64,000 nucleotides of DNA, taken from Hymenobacter caeli. GTDB taxonomy: Bacteria > Bacteroidota > Bacteroidia > Cytophagales > Hymenobacteraceae. Both the position numbers and the translations under genes were made by a program. Positions 23,236-33,945 of the stretch are shown here, piece after piece (positions within the stretch are counted from its first letter, which is position 1; the number at the start of each line of letters is the position of its first letter). Below the pieces are notes generated by a model, which saw nothing but the letters and a program-made list of their open reading frames with translations, made no database searches and had not been told where the DNA came from. Location: contig NZ_JABSNP010000003.1 in NCBI RefSeq assembly GCF_013294115.1, positions 62,001 to 126,000 of the forward strand, given 5' to 3'.

Positions 23236-26200
23236 ATGGCGGAAGCAACCCCGAAACGGCTACAACAGGCGGCCAAAGACCTGGGCATTGGCATGGACAC
23301 GGCCGTCGCGGCCCTGGCCAAAAAAGGAACACAAGTAGAAAACAAGCCCACCACGAAGCTGACCGCTGAGCAAGTGAGCCTGTTGGAGAAGGAATTTGCC
23401 TCGTTTGCGCTCGACCGGCAGGAGTCGCAGAAAATCATTCAGGCCAAGCGCCAGAGCGATTTGGACGCGGCTCCCAAGCCCGCGCCCGCGCCGCCCCGCC
23501 CTGCCCCCGCAGCGCCGGTGGCGGCCAAGCCCGTGCCCACCGCACCCGCGCCGGCCCCGGTTCCCGCTGCGGTGGCCCAACCGGTGGCGGCCGCTCCGGC
23601 CCCGGCAGTCGCTGCTCCGGCAGCTGCTCCGGCTCCCGCGGTCCCCGAAACGTCTGCCGCCCCCGGCCTGAAAGTGCTGGGTAAGATTGAGCTGGACAGC
23701 AAAGGGCGCGTGGTGCCCCCCCGCCCCAAGCCGGCCGAAACCGCTGCGCCGGCCGCTGCTGCGCCAGTGGCCCCCGCGGCCCCGGCGCCCAAGCCCGTAG
23801 AAGCGCCGGCAGCTGCGGCTGCCCCTGCCGCCCCCGTGCAACAGCCAGCCCCGGCTGCCTCAGCGCAGCCGGTCGCCGTTGCGGCCCCGGCCCCGGTAGC
23901 TCCAGTTGCAGCCCCAGCCGCTCCAGTTGCGGCCGCACCGGCTGCTTCGGTGGCCGACGGCTCCATGGCTCCTTCCACCGAAGAGCCGGCCGGTACCATC
24001 ACCGCCCGGGCCGACCAGCTAAAAGGCCTGACGGTACTGGGCAAAATTGACCTGTCTAATACCGGCAACGACCGGCGCGGCCCCGGCGGCGGGCGCGGCC
24101 CGCGCCCCATCGCGTCGTCCGACGTGAACAAGCGCGGCCTGCCCAGCGGCCCCGGCCAGAAAAAGCGGACCCGCCTGCCCGGCCCTCCCGGCACGGGCAC
24201 CGGCTCCACCACCAGCGCCCCCGGGCAAGGCGGTGGCTACCAGGGCAACCGCCCAACCGGTGCCCCCGGGGCCAACCGCCCCGGCCAACCGGGCGGCAAC
24301 CGCCCTGGCCAAACCGGCAACCGCCCCGGCCAGCCCGCCGCGCCCCGGCCCAACGCCCCGGCCCTCACGCCTGAGCAGGCCGAGAAGCAAATTCAGGAGC
24401 AAATCAAGGCCACGCTGGCCAAGTTGGGTGGTAATAAAACCAACCAGACCAACCGCGCCAAGTACCGCCGCGACAAGCGCAGCATGCTGGCCGAGGACCG
24501 CGAGGCCCTGCGCGCCCAGAATGAGCTGGACGCCAAAATCCTCAAGCTCACCGAATTCATCTCGGCCAACGACTTGGCCTCACTGATGGACGTGAACGTG
24601 AACGAGGTCATCAAGGTGTGCCTGGGCATGGGCATGTTCGTGTCCATCAACCAGCGCCTCGACGCGGAAGCCATCACCGTGATTGCCGACGAATTCGGCT
24701 ACGACGTGGAATTCCTGTCGGCCGAGGAAGAGGAAATCAGCATCGATGCCGGCGACGTGGAAGAGGACCTGCGCTCGCGGGCCCCCATCGTGACCATTAT
24801 GGGCCACGTCGACCACGGCAAAACGTCGCTGCTTGACTATATCCGCGACGCGAGCGTGGCCAAGGGCGAAGCCGGCGGCATCACGCAGCACATCGGGGCC
24901 TACGAGGTGCGCACCAAGTCGGGCTCGCCGATTACGTTCCTGGACACGCCGGGCCACGAAGCCTTTACCGCCATGCGGGCCCGGGGTGCCAAGGTGACGG
25001 ACATTGCCATCATCGTGGTGGCGGCCGACGACTCGGTGATGCCCCAGACGAAAGAAGCCATCAACCACGCCCAGGCGGCGGGGGTGCCCATCATCATCGC
25101 CCTGAATAAGATTGACAAGCCCAGCGCCAACCCGGAGAAAATCCGCGAGGAGCTGTCGCAAATCAACATCCTGGTGGAGGAGTGGGGCGGCAAGTACCAG
25201 AGCCAGGAAGTGTCGGCCAAGTCGGGCATCGGCATTGAGGAGCTGCTGGAAAAGGTGCTGCTCGAAGCCGAATTGCTGGAGTTGAAAGCCAACCCCGACC
25301 GCAACGCCATCGGCACCGTGATTGAAGCCTCGCTCGACAAAGGCCGGGGCTACGTGACCACCGTGCTGGTGCAAACCGGGACGCTGAACGTGGGCGACAT
25401 CATCCTCGCCGGGCCGCACTTTGGCCGCGTGAAGGCCATGACCGACCACCGCGGCAAGAAGATGAAGACCGCGCCGCCCGCCACGCCGGTGCAGGTGCTG
25501 GGCCTCACCGGGGCCCCGCAGGCCGGCGACCGGATTCAGGTGATGGAGACCGAGCGCGAAGCCCGTGAGCTGGCCACCCAGCGCCTGCAGCTGGCCCGCG
25601 AGCAGAGCATCCGCACCCGCAAGCACATCACCCTCGACGAGATTGGCCGCCGCCTGGCCATCGGCTCGTTCAAGGAATTGAACATCCTGGTGAAGGGCGA
25701 CGTGGACGGCTCGGTGGAAGCCTTGTCGGACTCGCTGCTGAAGCTGAGCACGCCGGAAGTGAAGGTGAACATCCTCGCCAAAGGCGTGGGGGCCATCTCG
25801 GAAAGCGACGTGCTGCTGGCCTCGGCCTCCGACGCCATCATCATCGGCTTCCAGGTGCGGCCCTCGCAGAGTGCCCGCAAGCTGGCCGAGCAGGAGCAGA
25901 TTGACGTGCGCCTCTACAGCATCATTTACAACGCCATCAACGAAGTAAAAGACGCCATGGAGGGCATGCTGGCCCCGACCGTGCAGGAAGTGGTGGTGGC
26001 CAACGCCGAAGTGCGCGTCGTGTTCAACATTACCAAAGTGGGCACCATCGCCGGCTGCATGGTAACGGAGGGCACCTTCACCCGCCGCACCCGCGTGCGG
26101 GTGGTGCGCGACGGCATCGTGCTGCACACCGGCGAAATCCAGGACCTCAAGCGCTTCAAAGACGACGTGTCGGAAGTGCGCCAGGGCTACGAGTGCGGTA

Positions 26201-26283
26201 TTTCCATCAAGAACTTCAACGAGCTGCAGGAAGGCGACAACATCGAAGGTTTCGAAGAAAAAGAAATCAAGCGGACGCTGTAA
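23236..26283 (+). CDS. infB: Translation initiation factor IF-2
   Basis: The 1015-residue GTPase delivers initiator tRNA to the 30S subunit. A first IF2 N-terminal motif ([20 protein letters not shown]) is followed by a long low-complexity Ala/Pro region (about 75-250) and a Gly/Pro/Arg/Asn region (about 275-375). A second IF2 N-domain lies near 440-490. The G domain starts near 515 with [20 protein letters not shown] and SAKSG, and domains II-IV follow to the end ([10 protein letters not shown]). The long disordered N-terminus is usual in this phylum. A strong terminator follows, making it the operon's last gene. Confidence 0.97.
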   Translation: MAEATPKRLQQAAKDLGIGMDTAVAALAKKGTQVENKPTTKLTAEQVSLLEKEFASFALDRQESQKIIQAKRQSDLDAAPKPAPAPPRPAPAAPVAAKPVPTAPAPAPVPAAVAQPVAAAPAPAVAAPAAAPAPAVPETSAAPGLKVLGKIELDSKGRVVPPRPKPAETAAPAAAAPVAPAAPAPKPVEAPAAAAAPAAPVQQPAPAASAQPVAVAAPAPVAPVAAPAAPVAAAPAASVADGSMAPSTEEPAGTITARADQLKGLTVLGKIDLSNTGNDRRGPGGGRGPRPIASSDVNKRGLPSGPGQKKRTRLPGPPGTGTGSTTSAPGQGGGYQGNRPTGAPGANRPGQPGGNRPGQTGNRPGQPAAPRPNAPALTPEQAEKQIQEQIKATLAKLGGNKTNQTNRAKYRRDKRSMLAEDREALRAQNELDAKILKLTEFISANDLASLMDVNVNEVIKVCLGMGMFVSINQRLDAEAITVIADEFGYDVEFLSAEEEEISIDAGDVEEDLRSRAPIVTIMGHVDHGKTSLLDYIRDASVAKGEAGGITQHIGAYEVRTKSGSPITFLDTPGHEAFTAMRARGAKVTDIAIIVVAADDSVMPQTKEAINHAQAAGVPIIIALNKIDKPSANPEKIREELSQINILVEEWGGKYQSQEVSAKSGIGIEELLEKVLLEAELLELKANPDRNAIGTVIEASLDKGRGYVTTVLVQTGTLNVGDIILAGPHFGRVKAMTDHRGKKMKTAPPATPVQVLGLTGAPQAGDRIQVMETEREARELATQRLQLAREQSIRTRKHITLDEIGRRLAIGSFKELNILVKGDVDGSVEALSDSLLKLSTPEVKVNILAKGVGAISESDVLLASASDAIIIGFQVRPSQSARKLAEQEQIDVRLYSIIYNAINEVKDAMEGMLAPTVQEVVVANAEVRVVFNITKVGTIAGCMVTEGTFTRRTRVRVVRDGIVLHTGEIQDLKRFKDDVSEVRQGYECGISIKNFNELQEGDNIEGFEEKEIKRTL

Positions 26284-26310
26284 GGCTGCGGCCGATTAAA
26301 TTGATTGCCA

Positions 26311-26349
26311 ACAAAAAGCCCCGCCTGCATCGCAGACGGGGCTTTTTGT
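26311..26349 (+). terminator. Intrinsic terminator after infB
   Basis: ACAAAAAGCCCCG (26311-26323) pairs with CGGGGCTTTTTGT (26337-26349), with a small inner hairpin in the loop. The flanking A and T runs make it work in both directions, so it also serves the convergent minus-strand gene ending at 26366. Confidence 0.92.
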
Positions 26350-26365
26350 TGCCGCGGCGGGCCGT

Positions 26366-26782
26366 CTAAAAGAATAAAAAATGCTTTTTGCGCGGGTGGT
26401 TGTGCACCAAAGGCTTGCCCGAAGGGTTGGCCCCGCCGGCCGGGTGCATCTGGCCGCGCTCCTGCTTGCCGGCCCCGGGCGCGGCCTTGAACTTGCGCAC
26501 CGTGAAGCCCCCGGCGCGGGTGTCGAACTGCCGGGCGGGGCCCGCGGCCCGGCCCAGGCTGGTGTTGCCGGTGGCCAAGCCGGTGCGGGCTTCCAGCACC
26601 TGCATCTGCTGCTCGTGCTTGATTTCTTCGGGCGTCATGTTGGCCCGGCTCGGGGCCCGGGCCGCTACGCCGGCGCTGCCGCCCGCCGCGGGCAGGTCGG
26701 CAATGGCCGACTGGGCGCGGGCAGCCGGGGCGGCGGCAAGGCCCAGCCCGAGGAAGGAAACGGCGACGACTACTGACTTCAT
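26366..26782 (-). CDS. Small secreted protein of unknown function
   Basis: The 138-residue product has a signal peptide (MKSVVVAVSFLGLGLAAA, cleavage after ARA). A basic, Gly/Ala-rich, probably unfolded region follows. The only ordered-looking part is NMTPEEIKHEQQMQVLEART; the tail contains PLVHNHPRKKHF. The open frame continues upstream to 26923, but the signal peptide clearly begins at the ATG at 26780-26782. Function unknown. It shares the bidirectional terminator with infB. Confidence 0.65.
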   Translation of the reverse strand: MKSVVVAVSFLGLGLAAAPAARAQSAIADLPAAGGSAGVAARAPSRANMTPEEIKHEQQMQVLEARTGLATGNTSLGRAAGPARQFDTRAGGFTVRKFKAAPGAGKQERGQMHPAGGANPSGKPLVHNHPRKKHFLFF

Positions 26783-26972
26783 CAGAATAAGATTATGGAC
26801 GCGGAAGAAATGCCAAGCAACGCCGCAACCGGCAGCAAGCAAAATAAGTTCGCGGGGTAAAAATGGTATTATCCCCAGTATTTTTAGCAAGCCAACAAAA
26901 AAGTGCTTGGCGGGCTGAGGCACTGATGGCCAAGGCCTCGGCCCGCTGGCCAGCGTGTGGCGGGGCAGTGGA

Positions 26973-27350
26973 TTAAATCCGGCCGCCGGCCCGCAGCGCG
27001 TCGCGGATTTCCGTGAGCAGCACTTGGTCTGCGGTGGCCACCGGGGCCACGGGCACCACTTCGATGGGGGCTTTCTTCATGCTGTTGGCACCTTTCACAA
27101 CCATGAAGATGATGAAGGCCAGGATGAGGAAGCCAACAACGGCGTTAAGAAAAAGGCCGACCTTCATCGGGCCGACGTGGATGGCGGAAAAGTCGGGAGA
27201 CCCGCCCACCAGGCCCACAAGGGGCATGAGGATGTCGTCGGTGAGCGAAGTGACAATTTTGCCGAAGGCCGCGCCGATGATGACGCCCACCGCGAGGTCG
27301 AGGACGTTGCCTTTGGAAATGAACTCTTTAAATTCGGAAACAACGCTCAT
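26973..27350 (-). CDS. mscL: Large-conductance mechanosensitive channel MscL
   Basis: The 125-residue inner-membrane channel has the conserved N-terminal amphipathic helix and TM1 (EFKEFISKGNVLDLAVGVII, then GAAFGKIVTSLTDDILMPLV) and TM2 (VGLFLNAVVGFLILAFIIFM). A short cytoplasmic helix forms the C-terminus (VLLTEIRDALR). It opens under membrane tension to release solutes during hypo-osmotic shock. Length is normal for the family. Two CTTTCAC heptamers lie just before the start codon. Confidence 0.96.
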   Translation of the reverse strand: MSVVSEFKEFISKGNVLDLAVGVIIGAAFGKIVTSLTDDILMPLVGLVGGSPDFSAIHVGPMKVGLFLNAVVGFLILAFIIFMVVKGANSMKKAPIEVVPVAPVATADQVLLTEIRDALRAGGRI

Positions 27351-27361
27351 GGGATGAAAAA

Positions 27362-27375
27362 GTGAAAGGTGAAAG
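27362..27375 (-). repeat. Two tandem heptamers (CTTTCAC) before mscL
   Basis: Read on the minus strand, CTTTCAC is repeated twice exactly, about 12 bases before the mscL ATG. Similar placement of other heptamer families is seen at 4948, 31554, 33901 and 59465. Confidence 0.45.
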
Positions 27376-27586
27376 GAAAGGTAACAGGTTGGGTATTATG
27401 GGGTAATTCGTGACAAGGGCTGGGGTAAATATAAACTGTTAATAGAAATAAACAACTATTGGATTGTACTTGGCAGGGCAAAGTTCGTGGTAGTTGGCGG
27501 GGCCGTGGGGCCAATTTCGCCCAACCCGGGCTTTGGCCCTGCGAAACCGGAATTTGGGCGGCCGAAGCCGCCCCGGCGCGGCCCCG

Positions 27587-27594
27587 TACCTTTG
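27587..27594 (+). promoter_or_regulatory. -7 promoter box (TACCTTTG) of the enoyl-CoA hydratase gene
   Basis: The exact TAnnTTTG box is 29 bp before the ATG at 27624. It supports that start over the longer upstream open frame. No -33 TTTG is at the right distance. Confidence 0.55.
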
Positions 27595-27623
27595 GCGGCG
27601 CTGACGCTTCACCTTTCGCATTC

Positions 27624-28415
<792 letters not shown>

Positions 28416-28424
28416 GGCAACTGC

Positions 28425-29915
28425 ATGAGCATAGCCAAAAAGCTGGCGTCCCAAACGGCGGTGTACGGGGTGAGCAGCATCGTGGGGCGGGTACTGACGT
28501 ACCTGCTGGTGCCGCTGTACACGGGGGCCTTTGCGGCGGCCCAGTACGGGGTGGTGACGGGGCTGTACGCCTACGTGTCGTTTCTGAACGTGGTGTTCAC
28601 CTACGGCATGGAAACCACGTACTTCCGCTTCGCCAACCGCCCCGGCACCGACCGCCGCGTCCTCTACGACCGCACCCTGAGCCTGCTGCTGGTGAGCAGC
28701 GTCGGGCTCTCGCTGCTGCTGATGGCCCTGGCCCGGCCGCTACTGGGCCTGCTCGACATCGGGCCCGGCCACGAGCGCTACGCCTACTGGGTGGCCTTGA
28801 TTCTGGGGCTCGACGCGGCTTCGGCCATCCCGTTTGCCCGGCTGCGGCTCGAAAACAAGGCCCGCAAGTTCGCCACCGTCAAGATGGCCGGCATCGTGCT
28901 GAACGTGGCCCTGAACCTGTTTTTTATCGTGCTGTGCCCGTACCTGCTCAAGCGCGGCGGGGGCCACGCGGCCATCAGCGCCGTGTACGACCCCGGCGTG
29001 GGCGTGGGCTACGTGTTCCTCTCGAACCTGGCGGCCAGCGCGTTCACGCTGCTGCTGCTGGGCCGCGAGCTGCTCGACTTCCGCTTCCGCCTCAACCTGG
29101 AGCCGCTGCGGCCGCTGCTCAAGTACGCGTACCCGCTGATGCTGATGGGCCTGGCGGGCATGGTGAACGAAACCCTCGACCGAATTTTGCTTCCTAAGTG
29201 GCTGCCGGCGGGCTTCTACCCGGGGCAGAGCAGCCTCACGGCGGTGGGCATTTACGGGGCGTGCTACAAGCTCAGCATATTCATGTCACTCGTCATCCAG
29301 GCGTTTCGCTACGCGGCCGAGCCGTTCTTCTTCGCCCAGAGCACCGAGAAGAACTCGCCAGCTACGTTCGCGCTGGTGCTCAAGTGGTTCACGCTGTGCT
29401 GCGCGGTAATTTTCGTGGTCATCAGCCTGAATGTGGAAGACTTCGGGGCCCTGTTTCTGCGGCGGGCCGAGTACCGGCAGGGGCTGGCCGTGGTGCCGGT
29501 GCTGCTGTTGGCCAACCTGTTCCTGGGCGTGTACTACAACCTGTCGGTGTGGTTCAAGCTGACCGATAAAACTTACTACGGCACCTACATCGGGGCGGGC
29601 GGGGCGGTGCTCACCATCGTGCTCAACTTCCTGCTGATTCCGGTGCTGGGCTACATGGGCTCGGCCATCGCCACGCTGGCCTGCTACTTCATGATGGCCG
29701 TGCTGTGCTGGCGGCTGGGCGAGCGGCACTTCCCGGTGCCTTACCCGGTGGCCCGGCTGGGCCTGTGGCTGTGGCTGGCTGTGGCGCTGGTGGCCCTGGG
29801 TTGGTGGGTACCGGTGGCCGGCTGGGGGGCCCGCCACGCCTGGCACCTGGCCTTGTCGGGGGCCTTCGTGGGGGCCCTGTGGCTGGTGGAGGGCCGGCGG
29901 CTGCGGGCGGCGTAG
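28425..29915 (+). CDS. Oligosaccharide flippase (Wzx/MOP superfamily)
   Basis: The 496-residue inner-membrane protein has about 12-14 helices and the MOP-type N-terminus AVYGVSSIVGRVLTYLLVPL followed by YGVVTGLYAYVSFLNVVFTY. Charged residues in GMETTYFRFANRPG and in the helix around NETLDRILLPKWL are typical of polysaccharide export flippases. It would move lipid-linked glycans across the inner membrane. Genes for dut, a sugar nucleotidyltransferase, a TPR protein and EnvC follow in the same direction, an order I recall from other Bacteroidota. Confidence 0.88.
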   Translation: MSIAKKLASQTAVYGVSSIVGRVLTYLLVPLYTGAFAAAQYGVVTGLYAYVSFLNVVFTYGMETTYFRFANRPGTDRRVLYDRTLSLLLVSSVGLSLLLMALARPLLGLLDIGPGHERYAYWVALILGLDAASAIPFARLRLENKARKFATVKMAGIVLNVALNLFFIVLCPYLLKRGGGHAAISAVYDPGVGVGYVFLSNLAASAFTLLLLGRELLDFRFRLNLEPLRPLLKYAYPLMLMGLAGMVNETLDRILLPKWLPAGFYPGQSSLTAVGIYGACYKLSIFMSLVIQAFRYAAEPFFFAQSTEKNSPATFALVLKWFTLCCAVIFVVISLNVEDFGALFLRRAEYRQGLAVVPVLLLANLFLGVYYNLSVWFKLTDKTYYGTYIGAGGAVLTIVLNFLLIPVLGYMGSAIATLACYFMMAVLCWRLGERHFPVPYPVARLGLWLWLAVALVALGWWVPVAGWGARHAWHLALSGAFVGALWLVEGRRLRAA

Positions 29916-29968
29916 CGCGGCCAGGTCCGGCTTGCCATTGGTACAGGTACGAGTTTTCTGGGGCCCCT

Positions 29969-30817
29969 TTATTTGGGCGGTTGTGGATTAGAAGGTCGCC
30001 AAAACACTTGTTCTAATATCTTCCCGGTCGACTCCGGCCGCATGTCCACCGTTGCCATTTCCAACTGCACGCGACTGCCGTCGATGTTGCAGTAATTCAA
30101 CCGGACGAACCCGTAGGCAGGGTGGAAGTAAGCCTCCAAGGCCGTCGTGCCCAGTCTGCTGGTGCCGGTGCCTTGTACGCGGTGGCAAGGCAAGTTGCCC
30201 AAGGGGGTGGCCAACTGCACGGTACTGCCCAGCGTGTAACGAAACTTCACCCGTAAGGTGTCTTTCCAATTGGCCCACGCCAGGTCCGCGTAGTCAGCAG
30301 CCTGCGGGTAGACGGCCCATCCCCAGGTTCCGCCGGGCACCGCTGGCAGTTTGATGTGGGGGAAGGGGCCGAGTTCCAGAATGCGGTAGCGCCCGTAGCG
30401 CGGCGGATGAATCCAAAATTCCTCCTTGTTTTCAACCGCGCCCACACTTCCTCTGAAGCCCGAAGACCAGAGTGTGTCCGGCCGAAACAACCATTCAAAA
30501 CACATTTGGGTAGGCGTATGCGAACAGGGTACGCCCGAAGCCGTCATCGTCACGGTATCCAGCGTGGCGGTCGTCGCTCCCGGCGCGTACCACCGCGCGA
30601 CGTACACGAACCGACGGTTCTTGGAGAGAATTTTTTCACCGGCCCGTAGCAGAGTTGGGTGCGAAACGGCGTGCGTTGTAATCGGGCGCTGTTTTTCAGG
30701 CTGACAGGCCACCCCGAGCACTAGCAAAAGGCAGGCAAAGAAATGCGTACGGAGTCTGATGGACGAGCTTTTTGCCGCAAAACAGCACTGGTCAGATTTG
30801 TAGTTAGGGTCTGGCAT
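29969..30817 (-). CDS. Putative lipoprotein of unknown function
   Basis: The 282-residue product has a basic segment SSSIRLRTHFF, a hydrophobic run and a lipobox (LLLVLGVAC, Cys near residue 38), so it is probably lipid-anchored in the envelope. The body has many aromatic and Pro/Gly residues (RYRILELGPFPHIKLPAVPG, TLGSTVQLATPLGNLPCHRV, AYFHPAYGFVRLNYCNIDG) with a beta-rich look. I recognise no family. The n-region is long, so a later start is possible though no nearer ATG is in frame. It is opposite in strand to, and less GC-rich than, the genes around it. Confidence 0.6.
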   Translation of the reverse strand: MPDPNYKSDQCCFAAKSSSIRLRTHFFACLLLVLGVACQPEKQRPITTHAVSHPTLLRAGEKILSKNRRFVYVARWYAPGATTATLDTVTMTASGVPCSHTPTQMCFEWLFRPDTLWSSGFRGSVGAVENKEEFWIHPPRYGRYRILELGPFPHIKLPAVPGGTWGWAVYPQAADYADLAWANWKDTLRVKFRYTLGSTVQLATPLGNLPCHRVQGTGTSRLGTTALEAYFHPAYGFVRLNYCNIDGSRVQLEMATVDMRPESTGKILEQVFWRPSNPQPPK

Positions 30818-30872
30818 TCAGCTGGTAACTCCTTGGAAGCCGTTGCAATTAAACTTCGATTCAATAATACCA

Positions 30873-30892
30873 CCGGCCAAATAACTGGCCGG
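30873..30892. other. Small hairpin upstream of dut
   Basis: CCGGCCA and TGGCCGG form a perfect 7-bp stem around AATAAC in an otherwise AT-rich 176-bp gap between divergent genes. There is no T-run. A possible operator or leader hairpin; role unknown. Confidence 0.3.
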
Positions 30893-30993
30893 GGCTTCGC
30901 TGGCTGAATCCAAATACCTTCCTTCGCGGTGCCCAAAGATTGAAAAGCTTGCCTGATTTCTTGCTTTTATCATAGTATCTTTTGGCTCGCCAT

Positions 30994-31428
30994 ATGCTCA
31001 TCCCCGTCCGCAACCGCTCGCGCCACCCGCTGCCCGAATACCAGACCGCCCACGCTGCCGGCCTCGACCTGCGGGCCTTCCTCGATGCGCCCGTGACGCT
31101 GGGGCCCCTGGAGCGGGCCCTGATTCCGACGGGGCTGGCGGTGGCCATTCCGGCGGGGTTCGAGGGGCAGGTGCGGCCCCGCAGCGGGCTGGCCCTGCGC
31201 CACGGCATCGCGCTGGTGAACAGCCCCGGCACCATCGACGCCGACTACCGGGGCGAAATCGGGGTGCTGCTCGTCAACCTCTCCAACGTGCCCTTCGAGG
31301 TGCGCGACGGCGAGCGGGTGGCCCAGCTGGTGGTGGCCCGCCACGAAACCATTGCCTGGCAGCCCACCGAAGCCCTCGACGAAACGTCGCGCGGCACTGG
31401 CGGCTACGGCAGCACCGGGGCCGGGTAG
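30994..31428 (+). CDS. dut: dUTP diphosphatase
   Basis: The 144-residue trimeric enzyme converts dUTP to dUMP and pyrophosphate. All five motifs are present: [30 protein letters not shown] (catalytic Asp in the family), RVAQLVV, and the P-loop-like [10 protein letters not shown] at the C-terminus. The frame opens at a TTG at 30982, but the ATG at 30994 is the likely start. A TATCTTTTG promoter-like box ends only 9 bases before that ATG, so the leader would be very short. Confidence 0.95.
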   Translation: MLIPVRNRSRHPLPEYQTAHAAGLDLRAFLDAPVTLGPLERALIPTGLAVAIPAGFEGQVRPRSGLALRHGIALVNSPGTIDADYRGEIGVLLVNLSNVPFEVRDGERVAQLVVARHETIAWQPTEALDETSRGTGGYGSTGAG

Positions 31429-31553
31429 GGGCGGGGTAGCCTGGCCGGGCCCTTGCCCAGTTACGGGGCCCCTTCTTCCGTATAGTTTCTAAGCAGTCGT
31501 GCATAAATAAATGTGCATTGCGCACGCTGTAAACCCTTGAAAAACAAGATAAA

Positions 31554-31588
31554 AGCCAACAGCTAATGACCATCAGCTAACAGCTCAT
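31554..31588 (+). repeat. Run of 7-bp repeats (AGCTAAC family) before the dehydratase gene
   Basis: Five heptamers in register (AGCCAAC, AGCTAAT, GACCATC, AGCTAAC, AGCTCAT) end 10 bases before the ATG at 31599. The family matches the rimP-nusA element and 33901-33935. Confidence 0.6.
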
Positions 31589-31598
31589 CACTTAACCG

Positions 31599-32576
31599 AT
31601 GGAATTCGTAACCCTGCACGATATCGAGCAAGCCCAAGCGCGGCTGCGCGGCATGGCCCGGCGCACGCCGCTGCTGCCGCTGGCCGTGCCCGAGCTGCCC
31701 GGCGAAGCCGTGTACCTCAAAGCCGAGAGCCTGCAACCCATCGGCTCCTTCAAAATTCGGGGCGCGGCCAACCGCATCCTGGCCCTCACGGCGGCCGAGC
31801 GGGCCCAGGGCGTCATTGCGTACTCAAGCGGCAACCACGCCCAGGGCGTGGCCTACGCGGCCCGCGCGCTGGGCCTGTCGGCCATCATCGTGATGCCCAC
31901 CAACGCCCCGGCCGTGAAGGTGGCCGCCACCCGGGCCCTGGGGGCCGAGGTGGTCATGTACGACCCCGCCGTGGAGCGGCGCGAAGACGTGGCCGCCCGC
32001 CTCCAGGCCCGCGGGGCCCGGGTGCTGGTGCCGCCCTTCGACGACCCCTACGTGATTGCCGGGCAGGGCACGGCGGGGCTGGAGATTTTTGAGGACTTGC
32101 CCGCCGTGGAGCTGGTGCTGGCCCCCGTGGGCGGCGGCGGCCTGCTCAGCGGCCTGGCCGTGGCCCTGAAGGCCTTGAAGCCCAGCGTAAAAATTATCGG
32201 CGTGGAGCCCGAGCTGGCCGCCGACGCCCAGGCCTCGCTGCGGGCCGGCCGCGTGGTGGAGTGGCCCACTGCCGACACCAACCGCACCCTGGCCGACGGC
32301 GTGCGCACGCTGGCCCTGAGCGAGCGGACCTTCCAGCACCTGCGCACCTACGCCGACGGCATCGTGACCGTGAGCGAGGCCGACCTGCGCCGCGCCGCCC
32401 GCCGCCTCCTCACCGAGGCCCGACTGGTGGTGGAGCCCACGGCGGCCCTGCCGCTGGCCGCGCTGCTGCGCCACCGCGCCGCGCTGCCGCCCAGTCGCCA
32501 CACGGTGCTGCTGCTGAGCGGCGGCAACGTGGACCCCGCCACGCTGGCCGCCCTGCTGGCCGGCGGCGACGACTAG
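31599..32576 (+). CDS. Threonine/serine dehydratase or serine racemase (PLP, fold type II)
   Basis: The 325-residue enzyme carries the PLP lysine K52 in LQPIGSFKIRGAANRIL, the substrate loop SSGNHAQGVAYAAR, and the phosphate-binding glycine loop in LAPVGGGGLLSGLA. There is no C-terminal ACT domain, so it is not the long isoleucine-regulated biosynthetic IlvA. It fits catabolic threonine/serine dehydratases and serine racemases, and these cannot be separated by motif alone. It would deaminate Thr or Ser to the 2-oxo acid and ammonia. It sits in a dut-nucleotidyltransferase neighbourhood, perhaps as an added gene. Confidence 0.88.
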   Translation: MEFVTLHDIEQAQARLRGMARRTPLLPLAVPELPGEAVYLKAESLQPIGSFKIRGAANRILALTAAERAQGVIAYSSGNHAQGVAYAARALGLSAIIVMPTNAPAVKVAATRALGAEVVMYDPAVERREDVAARLQARGARVLVPPFDDPYVIAGQGTAGLEIFEDLPAVELVLAPVGGGGLLSGLAVALKALKPSVKIIGVEPELAADAQASLRAGRVVEWPTADTNRTLADGVRTLALSERTFQHLRTYADGIVTVSEADLRRAARRLLTEARLVVEPTAALPLAALLRHRAALPPSRHTVLLLSGGNVDPATLAALLAGGDD

Positions 32577-32699
32577 CACCGGGGCCCCGTTCGCGGGCCC
32601 AAGTTGGCCGGCCCGGCCGGATTATCCGTACTCTCTTCACCTTTGCACAAGGCTTCACTCCGCACATTTCTCCGTTCCCACCTTTCACACCTTAATAAA

Positions 32700-33710
32700 A
32701 TGAAAATCATCGTCCCAATGGCCGGCATGGGCAAGCGCATGCGCCCCCACACGCTCACCGTGCCCAAGCCCCTGGTGCCCATTGCCGGCAAGCCCATCGT
32801 GCAGCGCTTGGTGGAAGACATCGCCAAGGTCTGCGGCGAGCCCGTGGACGAAGTGGCCTTCATCATCGGGCGCTTCGGGGCGGCCGTGGAGAAGCAGCTG
32901 GCCGGCATTGCCGAGTCGGTGGGAGCCAAGTGCACCATCGTGTACCAGGACGAGCCGCTGGGCACGGCCCACGCCATTCTGTGCGCCAAGGAGTCGCTGA
33001 CCGGGCCCCTAGTGGTGGCCTTCGCCGACACGCTGTTCAAGGCCGATTTCACGCTGGACTCGAGCGTGCCCGGCACCATCTGGGTGCAGCAGGTGGACGA
33101 CCCGCGCCCCTTCGGCGTGGTGAAGCTGAACGAGCAGGGCCAGATTACCGACTTCGTGGAGAAGCCCCAGGAGTTCGTGTCGGATCTGGCCATCATCGGC
33201 ATCTACTACTTCCAGGACGGCGAGTACCTGCGCCGCGAGCTGCAATACCTGCTCGACAATAACATTAAGGACAAGGGCGAGTTTCAGCTCACCAACGCCC
33301 TGGAAAACATGAAGAACCAGGGCACCGTGTTCGTGCCCGGCAAGGTGACGGAGTGGCTCGACTGCGGCAACAAAGACGCCACCGTGTTCACCAACCAGCG
33401 CTACCTGGAGTACCTCAAGGAGCGCGGCGAGACGCTGGTGGCGGCCTCGGCCGTTATCACCAACTCGGTGCTGATTGAGCCGGTGTACGTGGGCGAGCAC
33501 GCCATCATCACCAACTCGGTGGTGGGCCCCCACGTGAGCCTGGGCGACCACGCCAACGTGCGCGACTCGCGCCTGAGCAACTCCATCGTGCAGACCTCGG
33601 CCTCGCTGCTCAACACGGTCATCACCAACTCGATGGTGGGAAACTTCGCCACCGTGGCCGGCACGCCCGACGACCTCAGCCTGGGCGACTACAACCAGCT
33701 GCGCGTGTGA
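32700..33710 (+). CDS. Sugar nucleotidyltransferase with C-terminal beta-helix
   Basis: The 336-residue cytoplasmic enzyme has the NTP-transferase signature IIVPMAGMGKRMRPHTLTVP with KPLVPIAGKPI, and a metal/substrate-binding region FADTLFKADF. The C-terminal third is a left-handed beta-helix (ITNSVLIEPVYVGEHAIITN, SVVGPHVSLGDHANVRDS). It would activate a sugar-1-phosphate (glucose, mannose or similar) for glycan synthesis, matching the flippase nearby. The open frame extends upstream to 32604, but the ATG at 32700 begins the signature motif. TTCACCTTTG about 50 bp upstream is a possible promoter. Confidence 0.9.
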   Translation: MKIIVPMAGMGKRMRPHTLTVPKPLVPIAGKPIVQRLVEDIAKVCGEPVDEVAFIIGRFGAAVEKQLAGIAESVGAKCTIVYQDEPLGTAHAILCAKESLTGPLVVAFADTLFKADFTLDSSVPGTIWVQQVDDPRPFGVVKLNEQGQITDFVEKPQEFVSDLAIIGIYYFQDGEYLRRELQYLLDNNIKDKGEFQLTNALENMKNQGTVFVPGKVTEWLDCGNKDATVFTNQRYLEYLKERGETLVAASAVITNSVLIEPVYVGEHAIITNSVVGPHVSLGDHANVRDSRLSNSIVQTSASLLNTVITNSMVGNFATVAGTPDDLSLGDYNQLRV

Positions 33711-33809
33711 GGTTTTGGGTAACGGGTAGCGGTGAGCGGCTGATAGGGAACGGTTGGCAAAGTGGTTGAACACTATTGCGGACGGTTGGCTGTTAACTGC
33801 TCACCGCTA
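33711..33809. repeat. Inverted element of GGTNNCG-like heptamers after the nucleotidyltransferase gene
   Basis: Directly after the stop, heptamers run in register (GGTTTTG, GGTAACG, GGTAGCG, GTGAGCG, GCTGATA, GGGAACG). TAGCGGTGAGC (33727-33737) is answered by GCTCACCGCTA (33799-33809), so the element can fold into a hairpin that may end the transcript. Confidence 0.6.
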
Positions 33810-33900
33810 TTTTATTCGCCGTAATTTTGGGGTTGGTTATACAAATTGAGTTGCCTGGATTGGCTATAAATCCGGTGCCTTTTGTTGCCGGTCAGAAAAA

Positions 33901-33935
33901 AGCTAACGGCTAATAGCTAATGGCTAACAGCTAAT
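33901..33935 (+). repeat. Five tandem heptamers (RGCTAAY) before the TPR gene
   Basis: AGCTAAC, GGCTAAT, AGCTAAT, GGCTAAC, AGCTAAT follow each other without gaps and end 10 bases before the ATG at 33946. This is the clearest copy of the heptamer family. Confidence 0.75.
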
Positions 33936-33945
33936 TATTTTGGTC

